DNA from: Penicillium oxalicum
Lineage: Eukaryota > Ascomycota > Eurotiomycetes > Eurotiales > Aspergillaceae
Assembly: GCF_001723175.1 (NCBI RefSeq)
Contig: NC_064657.1
Location: 620,001 to 684,000, forward strand
Direction: 5' to 3'
Length of the DNA: 64,000 nucleotides
The notes below the pieces were generated by a model. It ran no database searches, had not been told where the DNA came from, and saw only the letters and a list, made by a program, of their open reading frames with translations. The translations under genes and the position numbers were made by a program. Positions 43,979 to 55,747 of the stretch are shown piece after piece (position 1 is the first letter of the stretch; each line of letters begins with the position of its first letter).

Positions 43979-45615
43979 CTAATCAAAGGTGATTTTGGTG
44001 GCCTTCTTGTCAGTGCCAATGTCCTTGTAGAAAGCACCGTAGGCGTCGTGCTGCTTCTTCTTGACAGTAGTACCGAACTTGAGCAGAGCCTCGGGCACTT
44101 CTTGCTTGGCGGCCTTCAGAACGTTGATCAGACTGTTTTACGTCAGTGGGAAAAGGTCTTTGAAATCCTAGAGACAGTAGCAGCATTGCAGGAATGCCCA
44201 TCAAAAAAAATCACTTACCCGCCAGAAAGCGCCTTGTCTTGTTCGGTGAACAATGTAATCGCGTGACCCTCTTTTCCAGCTCGGCCAGTTCGGCCAATAC
44301 GGTGAACGTAGTCCTCCACCGTCAGAGGGAAAGTGACGTTGATCACCAACATCACCGCAGGGATATCCAGACCCCGAGCAGCCACATCAGTAGCGACCAG
44401 GACGGTCGCGGCTCCGCTCTTGAAGGCCTCGAGGTTGCGGAATCGGTCCGACTGATTCAGATCACCGTGAATACCAGCGACTCGGAAGCCCTTCCTCTTG
44501 ATGAGGCCCTCGATCCGCATGGCCTCCTTCTTGTACAGACAGAAGACCAGGACTTTTTCGGGGTTCTGACCCCTTTGGGATCGGTTGAGCAGCTGGATGA
44601 GTCGGTTCTCCTTCTCCCGACCGTCGAGAACTTCGACCTCTTGCTTGATACGAGTGTTGGCACGAGGATCCGCAGAAGGATCACCGCCGATCGTGACCGT
44701 CACGGGGGAGTTCATGAAAGTAGCGGCAAGGTCGCGAACCGACTTGGGCCACGTCGCTGTGAACATGACGGTCTGTCTCTTTGAAACGGGCATAGGCTGG
44801 ATGATGTCCTTGATATCCTGCTCGAATCCCTTGTCCAACATACGATCGGCCTCGTCAAGAACAAGGTACTTGACCTTGCTCAGGCTGACGGACTCGTCGT
44901 TCTGGAGATCCTTCAGACGGCCGGGTGTAGCGACCACGATCGCAGCCGTCTTGAGTGCAACTCGCTGCTCGTCCTTGCCCACGCCACCGAAAATGCACGT
45001 CACGTCGGCATTGGCGACGTCGGAGAACTTGATCAGCTGGTCGTAGATTTGCATCGCAAGCTCACGGGTTGGAGAGATGATCACAGCGGCCGGGTGATAC
45101 GGCTTGCGGCTTCGCTTGGAATCCAGCAGCTTCTTCAGACAGGGCAGACCAAAACCAAGGGTCTTACCACTGCCAGTCTCTGCGATACCAATCACATCGC
45201 GACCCGAGAAGAGCAGAGGCCAGGTAGCGGCCTGGATGGGCGAGGGAGCAGGGAATGCCTTCAACGGAGCGTACAAATTGTTGTTGCAAGGGGGAAGATA
45301 GTCGAAGGAAATAATCGGACGAAGTTGAGGTGGTGCATCTGTGGCGGAATCCGTGATCTTGATGACCTTTTCCTGGAGGAATTGATCAATCTCAGACTGC
45401 GGCAGGTTTGTGAGCGCCGAAACTTCCACGTAGCCCGTCTGTTCTTCTGATGGAACGTCGTTCACTGTGTCCACATCGGGTTTGGTCTCCTTTTTCTCCT
45501 TCTTCTCTTTCTTGTCCTTCTTCTCCTTCTTCTCCTTCTTGCTTGAGTGCTTCTCGTCAGACTTGGACTTCTTGGTGGGCCGCAGCTCCGTCGGGTCTGC
45601 GCTTCTCTTTGCCAT
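43979..45615 (-). CDS. DBP3: ATP-dependent DEAD-box RNA helicase Dbp3, ribosome biogenesis
   Basis: Nucleolar helicase for 60S pre-rRNA processing. Exons 45615-44219 and 44132-43979; 516 residues. A Lys/Glu repeat arm ([18 protein letters not shown], residues 26-43) is typical of Dbp3. Helicase motifs: Q motif [11 protein letters not shown]; Walker A AETGSGKT (146-152); SPTRELA; TPGRL; DEAD (254-257); motif III in the variant form TAT (MFTATWP); [26 protein letters not shown]. The last exon encodes the conserved [20 protein letters not shown] and ends KKATKITFD. The intron is 86 bp. All motifs intact. Confidence 0.95.
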
Positions 45616-46109
45616 AGTGTAGAAAGTCCAACACGAACAATGTAGGCTTTGACTCAAGATTTTCCAGTGCGGAGGTGAGATCGAGGTGCGGCCTAAAAAA
45701 ATTCAATGGAGAAAAAAAATGTACTGCCACCGTTGACCGCCAGATAGTCTCCACCACCTTATCGGGCTCTCCACAGATTTTCGAACGATAACGTGGTGGT
45801 GGAACCCCAGCGAGGGTGGGCCGCCACCATGCATCGAATGCATCGAGGCGTCGTCGATGGATATGGAGAACACGGGTTCATCAAAATCAATGCGTTGGAA
45901 ACTACCACAGACAAGTCTCGCTTCTCTTGTTAAGAGGGTCTCAATTTTGATATCAAGTCAAGTAATCCCATCGGTCTCATGATAATACTACAATCGAACG
46001 TAAAAGTCTCGCCTCCATCGCATACAGCCATCCACGACAATTGAATCAGCCGGGCCACAGAGCCGGGAAATAATCATCCCAGGCAGTGGATAGGCATAAG
46101 AGATGGCCC
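45616..46109. other. Intergenic DBP3 start to RFA1 stop
   Basis: DBP3 promoter and RFA1 3' region; no gene seen. Confidence 0.4.
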
Positions 46110-48257
46110 CTAGTTCAAGCTGTAAGAATTAATGATTTCTGCCAAGCGCGCGGCCTCTTCGGAGTAATTGATGGCCTTCGCGGAAGAGACTTGGTATCGG
46201 ACACTGTTGTTCATGTCAGCAAGATACTCAAACCTGAATGACATATGGAGACGGCTTACCGCTGCTGTTCACCAAAGTTATCAATCTTGGCGCGACACCG
46301 GAAACTCCAAGTGCGGCAGTTAGCCTCACGGAACACTGCCTGGAATGCCTCATGATCGTCTTCACACAGTTGCATGAGCTTGTCAGCAGACATGCCCATG
46401 ATCAGGCGTCCTGTGTCGTCGAAACAACTGAGCCACAGTTGGCCAGTGTGATCGCTCACACTGATCGGCATGATAAAGCGGTACTCGGGGCGTGGGTGAG
46501 TCTTGTCACACATTTCACATCGCCACTGGCCAGCATCGAGCTGCGTCACCTTCTTGTTACAACCTTCCGACAAACAAGCAGGATAGCACCACGTTGAATC
46601 TTGACGAATGAAGACGACGGTAGCCTTGAGCGAGAAGTAATCAACTTGATCCGACATGCCCAGCTGCTCCTCACGAACCTGCGCAATGGTTTTGAAAGGA
46701 TCGGCCTTCATATTGGAGTTGGTTGCACCGGACAAGGACGCGTGAGAGGTAAAGGCCTCCGTACGTCCCTGCGCATCATACCAGCCCTTCAGTCGATGAG
46801 CTTCTGCGATGTCTGGATCGACCGTCATGGAGCCTGAGCTAAGTAAGCTCAAACTGCGTCCTCCAAAGTCAGACACTTTGACTCCCTTGAAAGCAACTAC
46901 AGACTCTGGCGGCACATTGAAGTTGACTGCGCCGGCACCCCAGACAGTGAGACGAACGGAGTACCCGGTATTATCAACCAGATTGATCTCTCGCTTGTCG
47001 TAAGGCTTTCCGGTTCCCTTGGACACGATTTGAGAAGTCTCTCCCACATCCTTTAAGATGCCAATGACGTCGGTTGTCGTGTCCTTCTCTACTGACTGCA
47101 AGTCCCCAATCGTGGTGAAATTGAATCGAATCTGCGGCACATCACTTTGATCCTCGGCCTATGGGAAAGCGTCAGCATAATTTTCTTGGATCCCCTCCCT
47201 TTTCCGAATGCAAGGCCAGCAAACGCTCCTACCTTCTCTACCAGCGTGTCCCTCTCAAACGTAAGCTCATAGTCATTGTTGAGATTCGAGTATAGCTTCT
47301 TGGCGATCTGTACTCGACACGGGCTGGAGATATAGTACACTCCGCCTTCTTGGAACAAATCGTAAAGCATGTCGCACTGATCGTTGAAACCAGTGGCACG
47401 AATCTCGCCGCTGTCATCCAGCAGATTGACACTGAACAATTTTCCTTCTCCATTCTTGTTGTGCCAGGTTTTGATACTCGATTTGCTGGTGCAGCGCGCC
47501 TTGATCGTCCATTTGTTTGAATAGGGAGAAATAGCTTCTATAGGGTAAATGGTGGCGTGGGCAGAGGATGAGGGACCACGGGCTGGCTGCGCACGATTCG
47601 GCTGTGGTGCCGGTGTGGTTGCAGGCTTTGACCCATAGAATCCGTTGCTGGAGATCGTTGTAGCTTGGGGTTTCTCATCTTCCTCTGCCTTGATCTCTAA
47701 AGGCTTGGGCTCTCCGATTTTGTCAGCCTCGCCCAACTCTTTCAAAACCTCAAGATCAAAGATGATTAAAATTCTATTGCCATTCACACCGTAAGCCATT
47801 GTGCTCTCTACTTATGCATCACTCCGGCCAAACTTACTTCTTTCCCTTGACTGAATTTGCTTGGAAGGATTTGAGGCGCACAAAACATCCTTTTCGAAGT
47901 GATCCGTCTGTCACGAGATGATTCGCTTCTGTGCGGAGCTCCCCAGTTAGCAAGGGTATTCTCATGTATCAGGTCTCAAACTCAAGAAGGTCTGACTTAC
48001 GTGTAGCCAGCATAGTCTGGACATAGTTGGCAATGTCGCTGAAGACCGCCCGGTAACGCTCCGCGTGGGTTGGCTGCGGCGGCAAGGGCTTGACTTGAAC
48101 ACACTGGACGATGGGCTCGCGGACCTGTGGCTTAGTTTCATCGAATATAGCGCTTGAGAAGGTCAGTTCACGATTCGTAAGCAGGTTGAAGCAGGTTGAA
48201 TCAGTATACGTACCTGAGAGCCCCCACCGTGATCTGGGACGCCGCATCGGATGCCAT
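46110..48257 (-). CDS. RFA1: Replication protein A large subunit (RPA70)
   Basis: Single-stranded-DNA-binding subunit for replication, repair and recombination. Six exons: 48257-48214, 48152-48001, 47928-47838, 47773-47233, 47158-46260 and 46203-46110; 606 residues, the normal fungal size. The N-terminal OB fold is spread over exons 1-4 (MASDAASQITVGALS-AIFDETKPQV; VQCVQVKPLPP; YRAVFSDIANYVQTMLAT). Two DNA-binding OB folds follow (ISPYSNKWTIKARCTSKSSI, FSVNLLDDSGEIRAT; FNFTTIGDLQSVEKDTTTDVIG). The C-terminal OB fold has its zinc ribbon (CNKKVTQLDAGQWRCEMC). The last exon supplies RYQVSSAKAINYSEEA. Two ACGCGT boxes precede the start. It is divergent to UBP14. Confidence 0.96.
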
Positions 48258-48408
48258 CTTGACGTAAGAGCCTGCCAAATCTTTGTGCTATTTTAAAGAG
48301 AATCCGAACGGGCTGCGATGACCCAGTTTTAAAAAGTCGGTATTGGCAATTTGAAATCCCAGGAAAATGAAGCACTGGATTGACCGGTCGTGAGTTGGGT
48401 GATGCGCG

Positions 48409-48440
48409 ACGCGTGCCGAGCCAGCCAGAAAATAACGCGT
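48409..48440. promoter_or_regulatory. Pair of ACGCGT motifs in the RFA1 / UBP14 divergent promoter
   Basis: ACGCGT at 48409-48414 and 48435-48440, 152-183 bp before the RFA1 ATG, inside a 575-bp divergent promoter (48258-48832). MluI boxes in RFA promoters are established in budding yeast. Assignment to RFA1 rather than UBP14 is inferred from distance and known biology. Confidence 0.55.
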
Positions 48441-48832
48441 TAAGTGGGTAGTCACCTGACGTGTCTGCCTGGCGTTCTCCACGCCCGTCGCCACACGACT
48501 TTCCATTGCTCAGCACATTACGAGTGATGGCCTTGGTGCCTGAGGATTGATTGTCCAGAAGGGCAGATGGACCGCGACCGCGCCTCCAGCTCTTCAGCAT
48601 GGAACCCCACGTCATATTTAATTATGTAATTCAGTGCCCCACGTCCGGCGATCGATGCGACTTGCGTCTCTCGCAACTCACAGCTCTCAAAATCTCGCGT
48701 GACATTTTCAGTTGAGAAGAAGCTTCTGAGCGCAAGGAAGTCCTATTACAAGTCGGCTCCCACTTACAGGCTTGCTATTTCCACGTCGAAGAATTCCAGA
48801 GACCAAGTTGTCCTGGTCGTCGGTTTTCCAAT

Positions 48833-51507
48833 ATGGCCTGTGTTCACGCTGGAGCTCCAGGTTGGTGAGGAGGGGGAAGAGCGCAGGATCGAGGAATGTC
48901 GCCCGCTGACTGATGGGATTAGATCTAAGCCCACCAGGTCCTAGTCAGGATGTTTACCGAGAAGATTGCACTCAATGCTTCGACTCTATTGTAGGAGGTC
49001 TCTTAAGAATCAAGATGCTTGCGACAAGAAACCTAACGTTGAATCATCTTTAAAGGACGACGAGGCTGGTCTCAATGTATGCCTCCATTGCTTCAACGGA
49101 GGCTGTGTCGGAGACAGAAATCATGCTCTCCTTCACTTCCAGCGCTACGGTCATGCACTGGCCCTGAATATTCGACGGACTCCAAAGCAAGTGCAGGTGA
49201 GTAACTGCGCCCCTTCCAATCCTCCCGTGAGGGTATCGGAGTGGCAGGTTTTAATTCAAAACTCCTTGATCAAGCGTGATGAACCTCCCCCCAAGATGTC
49301 GAAACTTGCAATTGCGGCCGAAACAGATGAAGATCGATACAACGTTGAGACGTCTGTTGTTTGCTACGCCTGCCCTCTCGACAATGTTGACAAGAGCACG
49401 GCAAAGCTTTCTACGGTGATTGATGGAGTCATGAACGCTATGTCATTTACCAAGCGAGAGGAAGTCAAGGCTTGGGAGCAAGAATTCGTGCCTTGCGAGC
49501 ATACATTATGCCTTGTCCAAGCGGATGCTGGCGATTTAGGATCTAAGGGTACTGTCCATATCATCCTATCAAATAGTGCAAAAACTGATCGTTGCAATCT
49601 TTCCAGACACCAGCCAGTGCTCGGCATGCGATTTGAGGGAAAACCTGTGGATCTGCCTGGAGTGTGGTAATATTGCTTGTGGGCGGAACCAGCATGGAGG
49701 GGCCCGAGGAAACTCACATGCTCTTGCACATGCTGATGCTACTTCGCACGGTGTTGCTGTGAAGCTGGGATCAATCTCTGCGGAAGGGACCGCCGACATT
49801 TATTGTTACAAGTGCAACGAGGAACGAACAGACCCGGAGCTTGCCAAGCACCTTGCTCACTGGGGCATCAACCTGGCCGGGCGCGAGAAGACGGAGAAGA
49901 GCTTGATGGAGATGCAGGTGGAGCACAACATGCAGTGGGAGTTCTCAATGACATCCGAGGACGGCCGTGAGCTGACGCCTCTTTACGGCCCAGGTCTGAC
50001 TGGGTTGGCCAACCTGGGAAACAGTTGCTATCTTTCCAGTGTGATGCAGTGTATCTTCTCCACGCCAGCCTTCCAGAGTCGCTATTACGAGCCTGATGCA
50101 GAGCCGCCACTTTGTCAGGCACCAGCTCAGGACCTCGAAACTCAGTTGAGAAAACTTGCGGATGGGCTACTCTCTGGTCGATACTCCCGACCGGACCCAA
50201 GAGTCGCAATGTCCATGTCAAGCGCGGATAGCACACCCTCTCAAATCCACCAGAGAGGACTGCTGCCGGCCATGTTTAAGCATCTGATTGGACAAGGACA
50301 CCCTGAATTCAAGACCATGCGGCAGCAGGATGCGTTTGAATTCTTGTTGCATCTCTTCAAGAACGTCAGTCTTTCGAAGCACACCGACGGCCGGGTCAAC
50401 CCCGTGGAACAGTTCCGATTCGAAGTTGAGCATCGCCTGCAATGTCTTTCCTGCAAAAAGGTTCGGTACAAGGTCGACGTGCAGGATAACATCTCAGTCG
50501 CAGTTCCCGCTCGCCGCGTCGCGGGCGAGCAGAACTCATTCGAAGCAGTTCAATTTTCTGAGTGCTTGGACATCTTCACTGCCGAGGAAACAGTCGAATT
50601 CACATGTCCGTCGTGTCAGAGCTCGGCTGGTTTCTCGAAACAAACCAAGTTCAAAACTCTGCCTCAGGAGTTCGCCGTGAATGCACGGCGCTTTGAGCTG
50701 GTCAACTGGGTTCCAACCAAGCTTGACATTCCTGTTCTTGTCAGCGACGAGCCAATTGACTTTGCTGCGTACTTGGCTGGTTCACATGATGCAAACGAGG
50801 AGCTGCTACCCGAACTTGAGGAAAGTGCTTCGTTTACTCCAAATCCAGAGGTCATGGACCAGCTTTTAGCCATGGGATTCCCATCAACTCGGTGCGAGAA
50901 GGCTCTGCACGCCACTGGCAACTCTGATCCGGAAGCCGCGATGAATTGGCTCTTCGCCCACATGGAAGATCCCGATATCGATGAGCCATTGGTTCTAGCT
51001 CAGACCTCCGGTTCGCAGAACGCTGGTGCACAGGATGAGTCCAAGATTGCTCAGTTGGGCGAAATGGGCATTGAACCTTCTCGCGCTCGGAAGGCTCTTG
51101 CTGCAACCGACGGTGACGTCGAGCGAGCCGTGGACTGGGTTTTCACGCATCCCGACGATGGAGATGAGACGATGGAAAGTGAGGGCAATGCCGACGTGCC
51201 TCAGCAGGCAGGGCCAATCGGATATGCAACGCTACCTGCTCGCTATCAACTTCGGTCTATTGTTTGTCACAAAGGAACGTCTGTTCATGCAGGGTAGGTT
51301 TTCTTTTCTTTTTTCTTTTTCTAGCCTTTCAGTTATCTCATTCGTTTATTGACCTGGTCCAGACACTACGTGGCGTTTATCCGCAAGACACGGCCCGGTG
51401 AACAGTCCCTCTCGTGGGTTCTTTACAATGATGAAAAGGTGGTGGAGTGTGACAAGGTTGACGACATGAAACAAACCGCCTATCTTTACTTCTTGACCCG
51501 AGTCTAG
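48833..51507 (+). CDS. UBP14: Ubiquitin-specific protease Ubp14 (USP5 / isopeptidase T type)
   Basis: Disassembles free polyubiquitin chains. Six exons: 48833-48860, 48923-48990, 49056-49196, 49275-49548, 49607-51293 and 51363-51507; 780 residues (yeast 781). Domains: a variant N-terminal zinc finger (CTQCFDSI-DDEAGLNVCLHCF...HALLHFQRYGH); the ZnF-UBP (CSACDLRENLWICLECGNIACGR...HALAHADATSHGVAVKL...YCYKCNEE) that grips the ubiquitin C-terminus; the catalytic Cys box GLANLGNSCYLSSVMQC (Cys about 311); two UBA domains (NPEVMDQLLAMGFPSTRCEKA; ESKIAQLGEMGIEPSRARKA); and the His box GHYVAFIRK (His about 734) in the last exon. The 28-nt first exon uses a GTTGGT donor and is the least certain part; the frame MACVHAGAP-DLSPPG fits orthologues. 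Confidence 0.94.
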
Positions 51508-52229
51508 GCTGGGAAATGGAGCTTTTCACGACGAATATGCAATCTCTGCCTCAACCACAGGTCCTCTACAGGGGCGCTGCATTGATCACCAATTCTATAG
51601 ATTAGGGTTACAATACCACCTTCATCCAAGGGCTCTGGCTTCTTTTGGTCCGCGCGCAACCAAACACTCTCACTCGGTTTCTCACTTAGATCCCCCTCTG
51701 GTTGCAGATCTTGGCTTAGCAACCTCGATTTTATTCTGCTGCAGGTTCACTCTGCATCGAGCGCTGATCGCATGGTCCACATGCGATTTTCACAACCGTC
51801 CCATTTGCATCCTGAACTAGCGTAATGAGCCTAAACACCTTGACCCAGTCTGGAGAAAAACATACTCTGGTATAGACTTGCTGGGACTGTTCTCTAAACA
51901 CGTTGCACCAAGATGACCTGTAGCTAGGTTTTTGACTGTGAGCTACCCTCGCAAGAAGACACACCTTGAAGCCGCAAACCTTTCCCTTCATTCCCTCTCA
52001 AGAAATGAAAAGGGCCGGCTGAAACTAGGTACTGCCGAATGAAATACTGGATGGTGCTCATTTCTTTGCAATGGAAGCTCTGCGGGGAGTCGCAGAAGCT
52101 CGCCTTCCGCTGTGTTCTGAGTAGTCTTTCAATTCTAACATTGAGTAGCAATAGCCTCAGACTTGGTACGGCGAGACTCGTGTGAAATACGTCTCCGGCC
52201 CGCAGTATTACGAAAGCTGTCATCATTAC
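51508..52229. other. Intergenic, no gene seen
   Basis: 3' region of UBP14 and beyond. Several short open frames without recognisable content. Confidence 0.4.
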
Positions 52230-52583
52230 CTATGAAGAATTCGATCTGAATATTCTTTTTATCTCGTGTCTTTGAATTTGAGGGGTACCCCTCTTCACAA
52301 CTTTGAGTATACCTCCAAGAGATTCATTTGTGGGCCCATCTGTGAGATTGACTTGGCTTTGGTCCGATAAATAAGCCAAAGTTGTTGTCAAATGGCCTTG
52401 CTTAAGATCGATGTGGCAGCATTGAGCGGGAACCTGAGCTTCGACATGAAGATCAGACATCATGTCTTGAAGGAACTTTGAATTGTATTCTATAGAATTG
52501 CTTGTGAAGGAACAGCATGCGACTTTGGATCCATCTATAGCATCTGCTTCGTCCAAAAATTGACCAGCATCTGTAAAGTTCAT
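52230..52583 (-). CDS. Small open frame, unknown, low confidence
   Basis: 117 codons from ATG 52583 (MNFTDAGQFLDEADAIDGSK...RHEIKRIFRSNSS). The frame is also open upstream to about 52655 with a lysine-rich stretch. It does not join in frame to the hypothetical gene just upstream through any splice pair I could find. No domain or signal peptide. It may be a separate small gene, a 3' exon of the neighbour, or non-coding. Confidence 0.25.
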   Translation of the reverse strand: MNFTDAGQFLDEADAIDGSKVACCSFTSNSIEYNSKFLQDMMSDLHVEAQVPAQCCHIDLKQGHLTTTLAYLSDQSQVNLTDGPTNESLGGILKVVKRGTPQIQRHEIKRIFRSNSS

Positions 52584-52750
52584 CTTGGATCTCTTGTTTG
52601 ATCTCGTAAGCTCATCTAGGCGTTTTTTTCCCTTTTCTTTTTGTTTGGCAACGAGTAGTGAGCAACCGTTCTACTTTATCCTTTAATCCTTCATCCATCG
52701 TATGGGCAGCCTTTCTCTTCACAAACCACAATGATAATGTCTTCCCTCAC

Positions 52751-53419
52751 TTACAAACAAAACTCACGTTTCCAAAAACAAGTACTACTCATCTTTTCGG
52801 CTTCCTCGTAATTCCTCTCCCTTAAGAGCTTGACAATACCATCACGTTTGCGCCTCATCCTCTCCGTGGGCAATTCTGTCATGGCCTTTCGAAACAGAAT
52901 GGCAGCTGCTTCGTTGAAAACCAACAAGGAGAAATGACATCTACTCTGATCTAGAATTAATTAGCAAGAAGCAGATGATCCAGGAAGGTGAGACGTACCA
53001 ATGCCAAGGAACTCATTCGGGGTCAGACCATATAGAATGTCAAAGGCTTGCCAAGAAATACTGTCTTGCTCGTAGCACTCGGTGATCAACTCAGCATCGG
53101 TACATATATCGCTGTCGTAGAGAGGTTGATCTTCTCGGGGCAGTTGATCGTTCTTCCGGCGTGATGCTTCCTTCTTGCCAGAATTTCGCCTCATGAATCG
53201 AGAGTCTGTTGGCGGTAGTCCATGTGATGATGGCGTTGACTTTGCATAAATGCAAGCGCACCTAGAGTGTTTCTTGTAAGACTCTGCCTCGTTGTGCGGA
53301 CTGGCTGGTGGAAACTTACTCTCATGCGCATCAAGCTCTGCCTCCTGCTTTATCACTTTCCGCTCTAACATCTCAAATTTCTCATCCAAGTTCTTCATTC
53401 TTTGGTTCATTTCCTCCAT
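52751..53419 (-). CDS. Hypothetical protein with N-terminal coiled coil
   Basis: Unrecognised. Exon 53419-52999 starts MEEMNQRMKNLDEKFEMLERK, a heptad-like coiled coil. A polar, basic region (RRNSGKKEASRRKND) and an acidic patch leading to WQAFDILYGLTPNEFLGI follow. Intron 52998-52951 (48 bp, GTACGT...CTAG) joins to exon 52950 (DQSRCHFSLLVFNEAAAILF...MTELPTERMRRKRDGIVKLL), where the frame runs on into amphipathic helix-like sequence. The 3' end is uncertain: unspliced, it stops at 52753-52751; a GTGAGT donor at 52767 could instead splice to a further exon near 52660. The sequence 5' of the ATG is also open, but no earlier ATG exists. Probably a lineage-restricted gene. Confidence 0.45.
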
Positions 53420-54526
53420 TTCCGATGTTATGGCGCTTCGCTTGGTGGAGAAATCCAGACTCCTCGTGGGGGCTTCTATCTCTCGATCCGATCTGCTTCA
53501 AGCGGTAGCAGCGCCCAAGCAGATGGTTTTTGTTTTGTTAAGCAGATATGACCAGGTAGATAGAAGAAGAAGAGAGGGAAATGCTTGGAGCAGGATGAAA
53601 TGAGAGTGATGAGGATTTCCAACTTAATGCTTCCATGACTTCCATTCGCGTGTCATTCGACAGCGGCCGCTGCCAGAAACAAAAGAGCACTTGTAATGAT
53701 CGGGAGGCCGCTTCCAAAAAAGGTTCACCGACGATCTTTACAAGACATCAAGTCGTCATGACACAACAAGTGTAGATTTCAGTATCGACGTGAGAAAATT
53801 GAGCTGTGGCCAAATACTCATTTTTGCTGGGAAATCATCCACTGACTAGGCCCGGGCTCAGGGCGATCTTGACCTTTCTCATCAAGTACACGTTTATATC
53901 GTTCCCTCGACATCGACAAATTTGGCCCAAGCTTTTGACAAAAATTACTGATGAGAATGAATAATAATGAAATGGTCAGACTGATCTTTTTATTATTGGA
54001 GCACCATATGTGGGAGGCTATGGAGATATTCCCTCACTCAATCAGAACGATCAGCCTAAATTTTTGATAATATACCCGTTTATTGATAGGTCAATGCCTC
54101 ATCTTGATCGTCATCTTCATAAATATGTTTGAGGTCCATCTCAATATCAATGCTTCGTCCGACTAGCTATGTAAGTTACTATCTCATAAGAAACATATTT
54201 CGATTGGGGTAATCCAGGCTAGATTTCAGAGTCCGACATAGGGTTAGACATGTAAGAGACGGGATTCGGCTCAGGCTCTTGTCGCTTCAGAGTAAATGAA
54301 TGCATGAGACCATTTTTGGATCCTTGCTGAATCAGAACGATCTGACTCCAACGATTTGAGTTGACAATTTGATCGGCGACAGAGATAGAGAGGCTTAGAA
54401 AAAGTGACCAAGCTTGTGCGATAACGACGGATAACAATGCGCGGGACGCCAAGTTAATTGTTCGTAGTCGAAATAAAGACATTCAATAAGACATAGGTGA
54501 ACAGAACTTGAGACATCAAAATAAAA
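53420..54526. other. Intergenic, AT-rich, no gene seen
   Basis: No credible coding frame. The 54000-54480 part is AT-rich with many short stops in all frames. Confidence 0.4.
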
Positions 54527-54645
54527 ACATACAACAGCCAGGATTCGCATGTGGTCACCCACCATACTACTAACTGGCCGGCGTGTGGCTTGAGTACGGC
54601 TGAGCGGACGGGAAGCCCTATTTTCCACACCCTATGGTCGTATGT
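54527..54645 (-). rRNA. 5S ribosomal RNA, copy 1 (variant)
   Basis: 119 nt starting ACATACGACCATAGGGTGTG and ending GCTGTTGTATGT, followed by T5 in the RNA sense as pol III terminator. It matches the Pezizomycotina 5S rRNA pattern. It differs from copies 3 and 4 at three positions (23 G to A, 26 C to T, 54 T to C). Confidence 0.88.
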
Positions 54646-54815
54646 GTTGACTACCAGCTGGCTCAACCTGATACTCCTCTAAGTAAGTCTAATTAGGTTA
54701 GTTAAAAAAGCGGGTAGAAATACTTAGAAAGATATTAAATTCTATTTACATAACCTTGATTTAGTTTATAGTCCTCTCGGAATAGAACTAAGACCTGGCA
54801 AAAAATACTTCAAAA

Positions 54816-54934
54816 ACATACAACAGTCAGGATTCGCATGTGGTCACCCACCATACTACTAACTGACCGGCGTGTGGCTTGAGTACGGCTGAGCGGACGG
54901 GAAGCCCTATTTTCCACACCCTGTGGTCGTATGT
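54816..54934 (-). rRNA. 5S ribosomal RNA, copy 2 (divergent, possible pseudogene)
   Basis: 119 nt, same orientation as copy 1. It shares copy 1's three variants and has three more transitions (12 T to C, 69 C to T, 108 G to A), of which those at 69 and 108 lie in the 3' half. T5 follows. Likely a decaying copy. Confidence 0.8.
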
Positions 54935-55086
54935 GCTTAGTTGGTAATAGTTGTAGGTTATATTATCTGTACCAGAGTCTAAACAGGTAGCTTACTTTAG
55001 TCATTTTTATTGTTCCTTTTATCAAACGTATATAGAGACGCTGTGATAATTTTCTGATATCTGGGATGTAGAAAAAAAGAGCTAAA

Positions 55087-55205
55087 ACATACAACAGCCA
55101 GGATTCGCATGTGGTCACCCACCATACTACTAACTGGCCGGCGTGTGGCTTAAGTACGGCTGAGCGGACGGGAAGCCCTGTTCTCCACACCCTATGGTCG
55201 TATGT
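55087..55205 (-). rRNA. 5S ribosomal RNA, copy 3 (canonical form)
   Basis: 119 nt; has GGAGAACAGGG and GTACTTAAGCC as in typical fungal 5S RNA, and is identical to the visible 63 nt of the copy at the right edge. T4 follows the 3' end. Confidence 0.9.
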
Positions 55206-55747
55206 GATGACTAAAAGCGAACCCTAATATATAACCAGCATTTTATGATAGTTATGCACAAGATGGCGTCAGATGACACTTTGTGCAAGGTGAAAGTGGG
55301 ATGTTGTAACGAGAAGTGGTGGTGAAGTCACAACACTAGCTCAAACGTTTTCCCAGATATGACATGCATTTTTACTCTATAATCACACTTGTTGGCATTG
55401 TCGGCCCAGATAAGTGAAGTGAGCTCTTGCCGTTTACCCTTCTCCCATCTTCAACCCACACCAGAGGCAATTTTCTAAAGTGAAGCACAGGAAGAGTTAT
55501 GTGCAGTGGCATGTATGAAAATTTAAAAGGACAAGATATCGATTAGACGGTCCTCGGAAAAAAAAGAGCAAGTCCCGAGAGTTGAAATGAGAGGAAAGAT
55601 CAGCAGTGGTGTCAGGGCGGAGCCTCGGTCGGGGAATCGGTATGCTATTCTTCTGTTATAGACGGTCTGGTCTTCCTTGCTATCCGATAGATCAATGGAG
55701 GAATTCCAATCTCGCCCGGGTTTTCGGGCTGGGCACTCTCAATTTTT
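55206..55747. other. Intergenic, no gene seen
   Basis: Between 5S copy 3 and the 3' end of the Zn2Cys6 gene; nothing recognisable. Confidence 0.4.

Noticed and set aside
53276..53333. Possible 58-bp intron (GTAAGT...CTCTAG) in the hypothetical coiled-coil gene
   Set aside because: Removing it shifts the frame and reaches a stop quickly, whereas the unspliced frame stays open and joins the next exon in frame.
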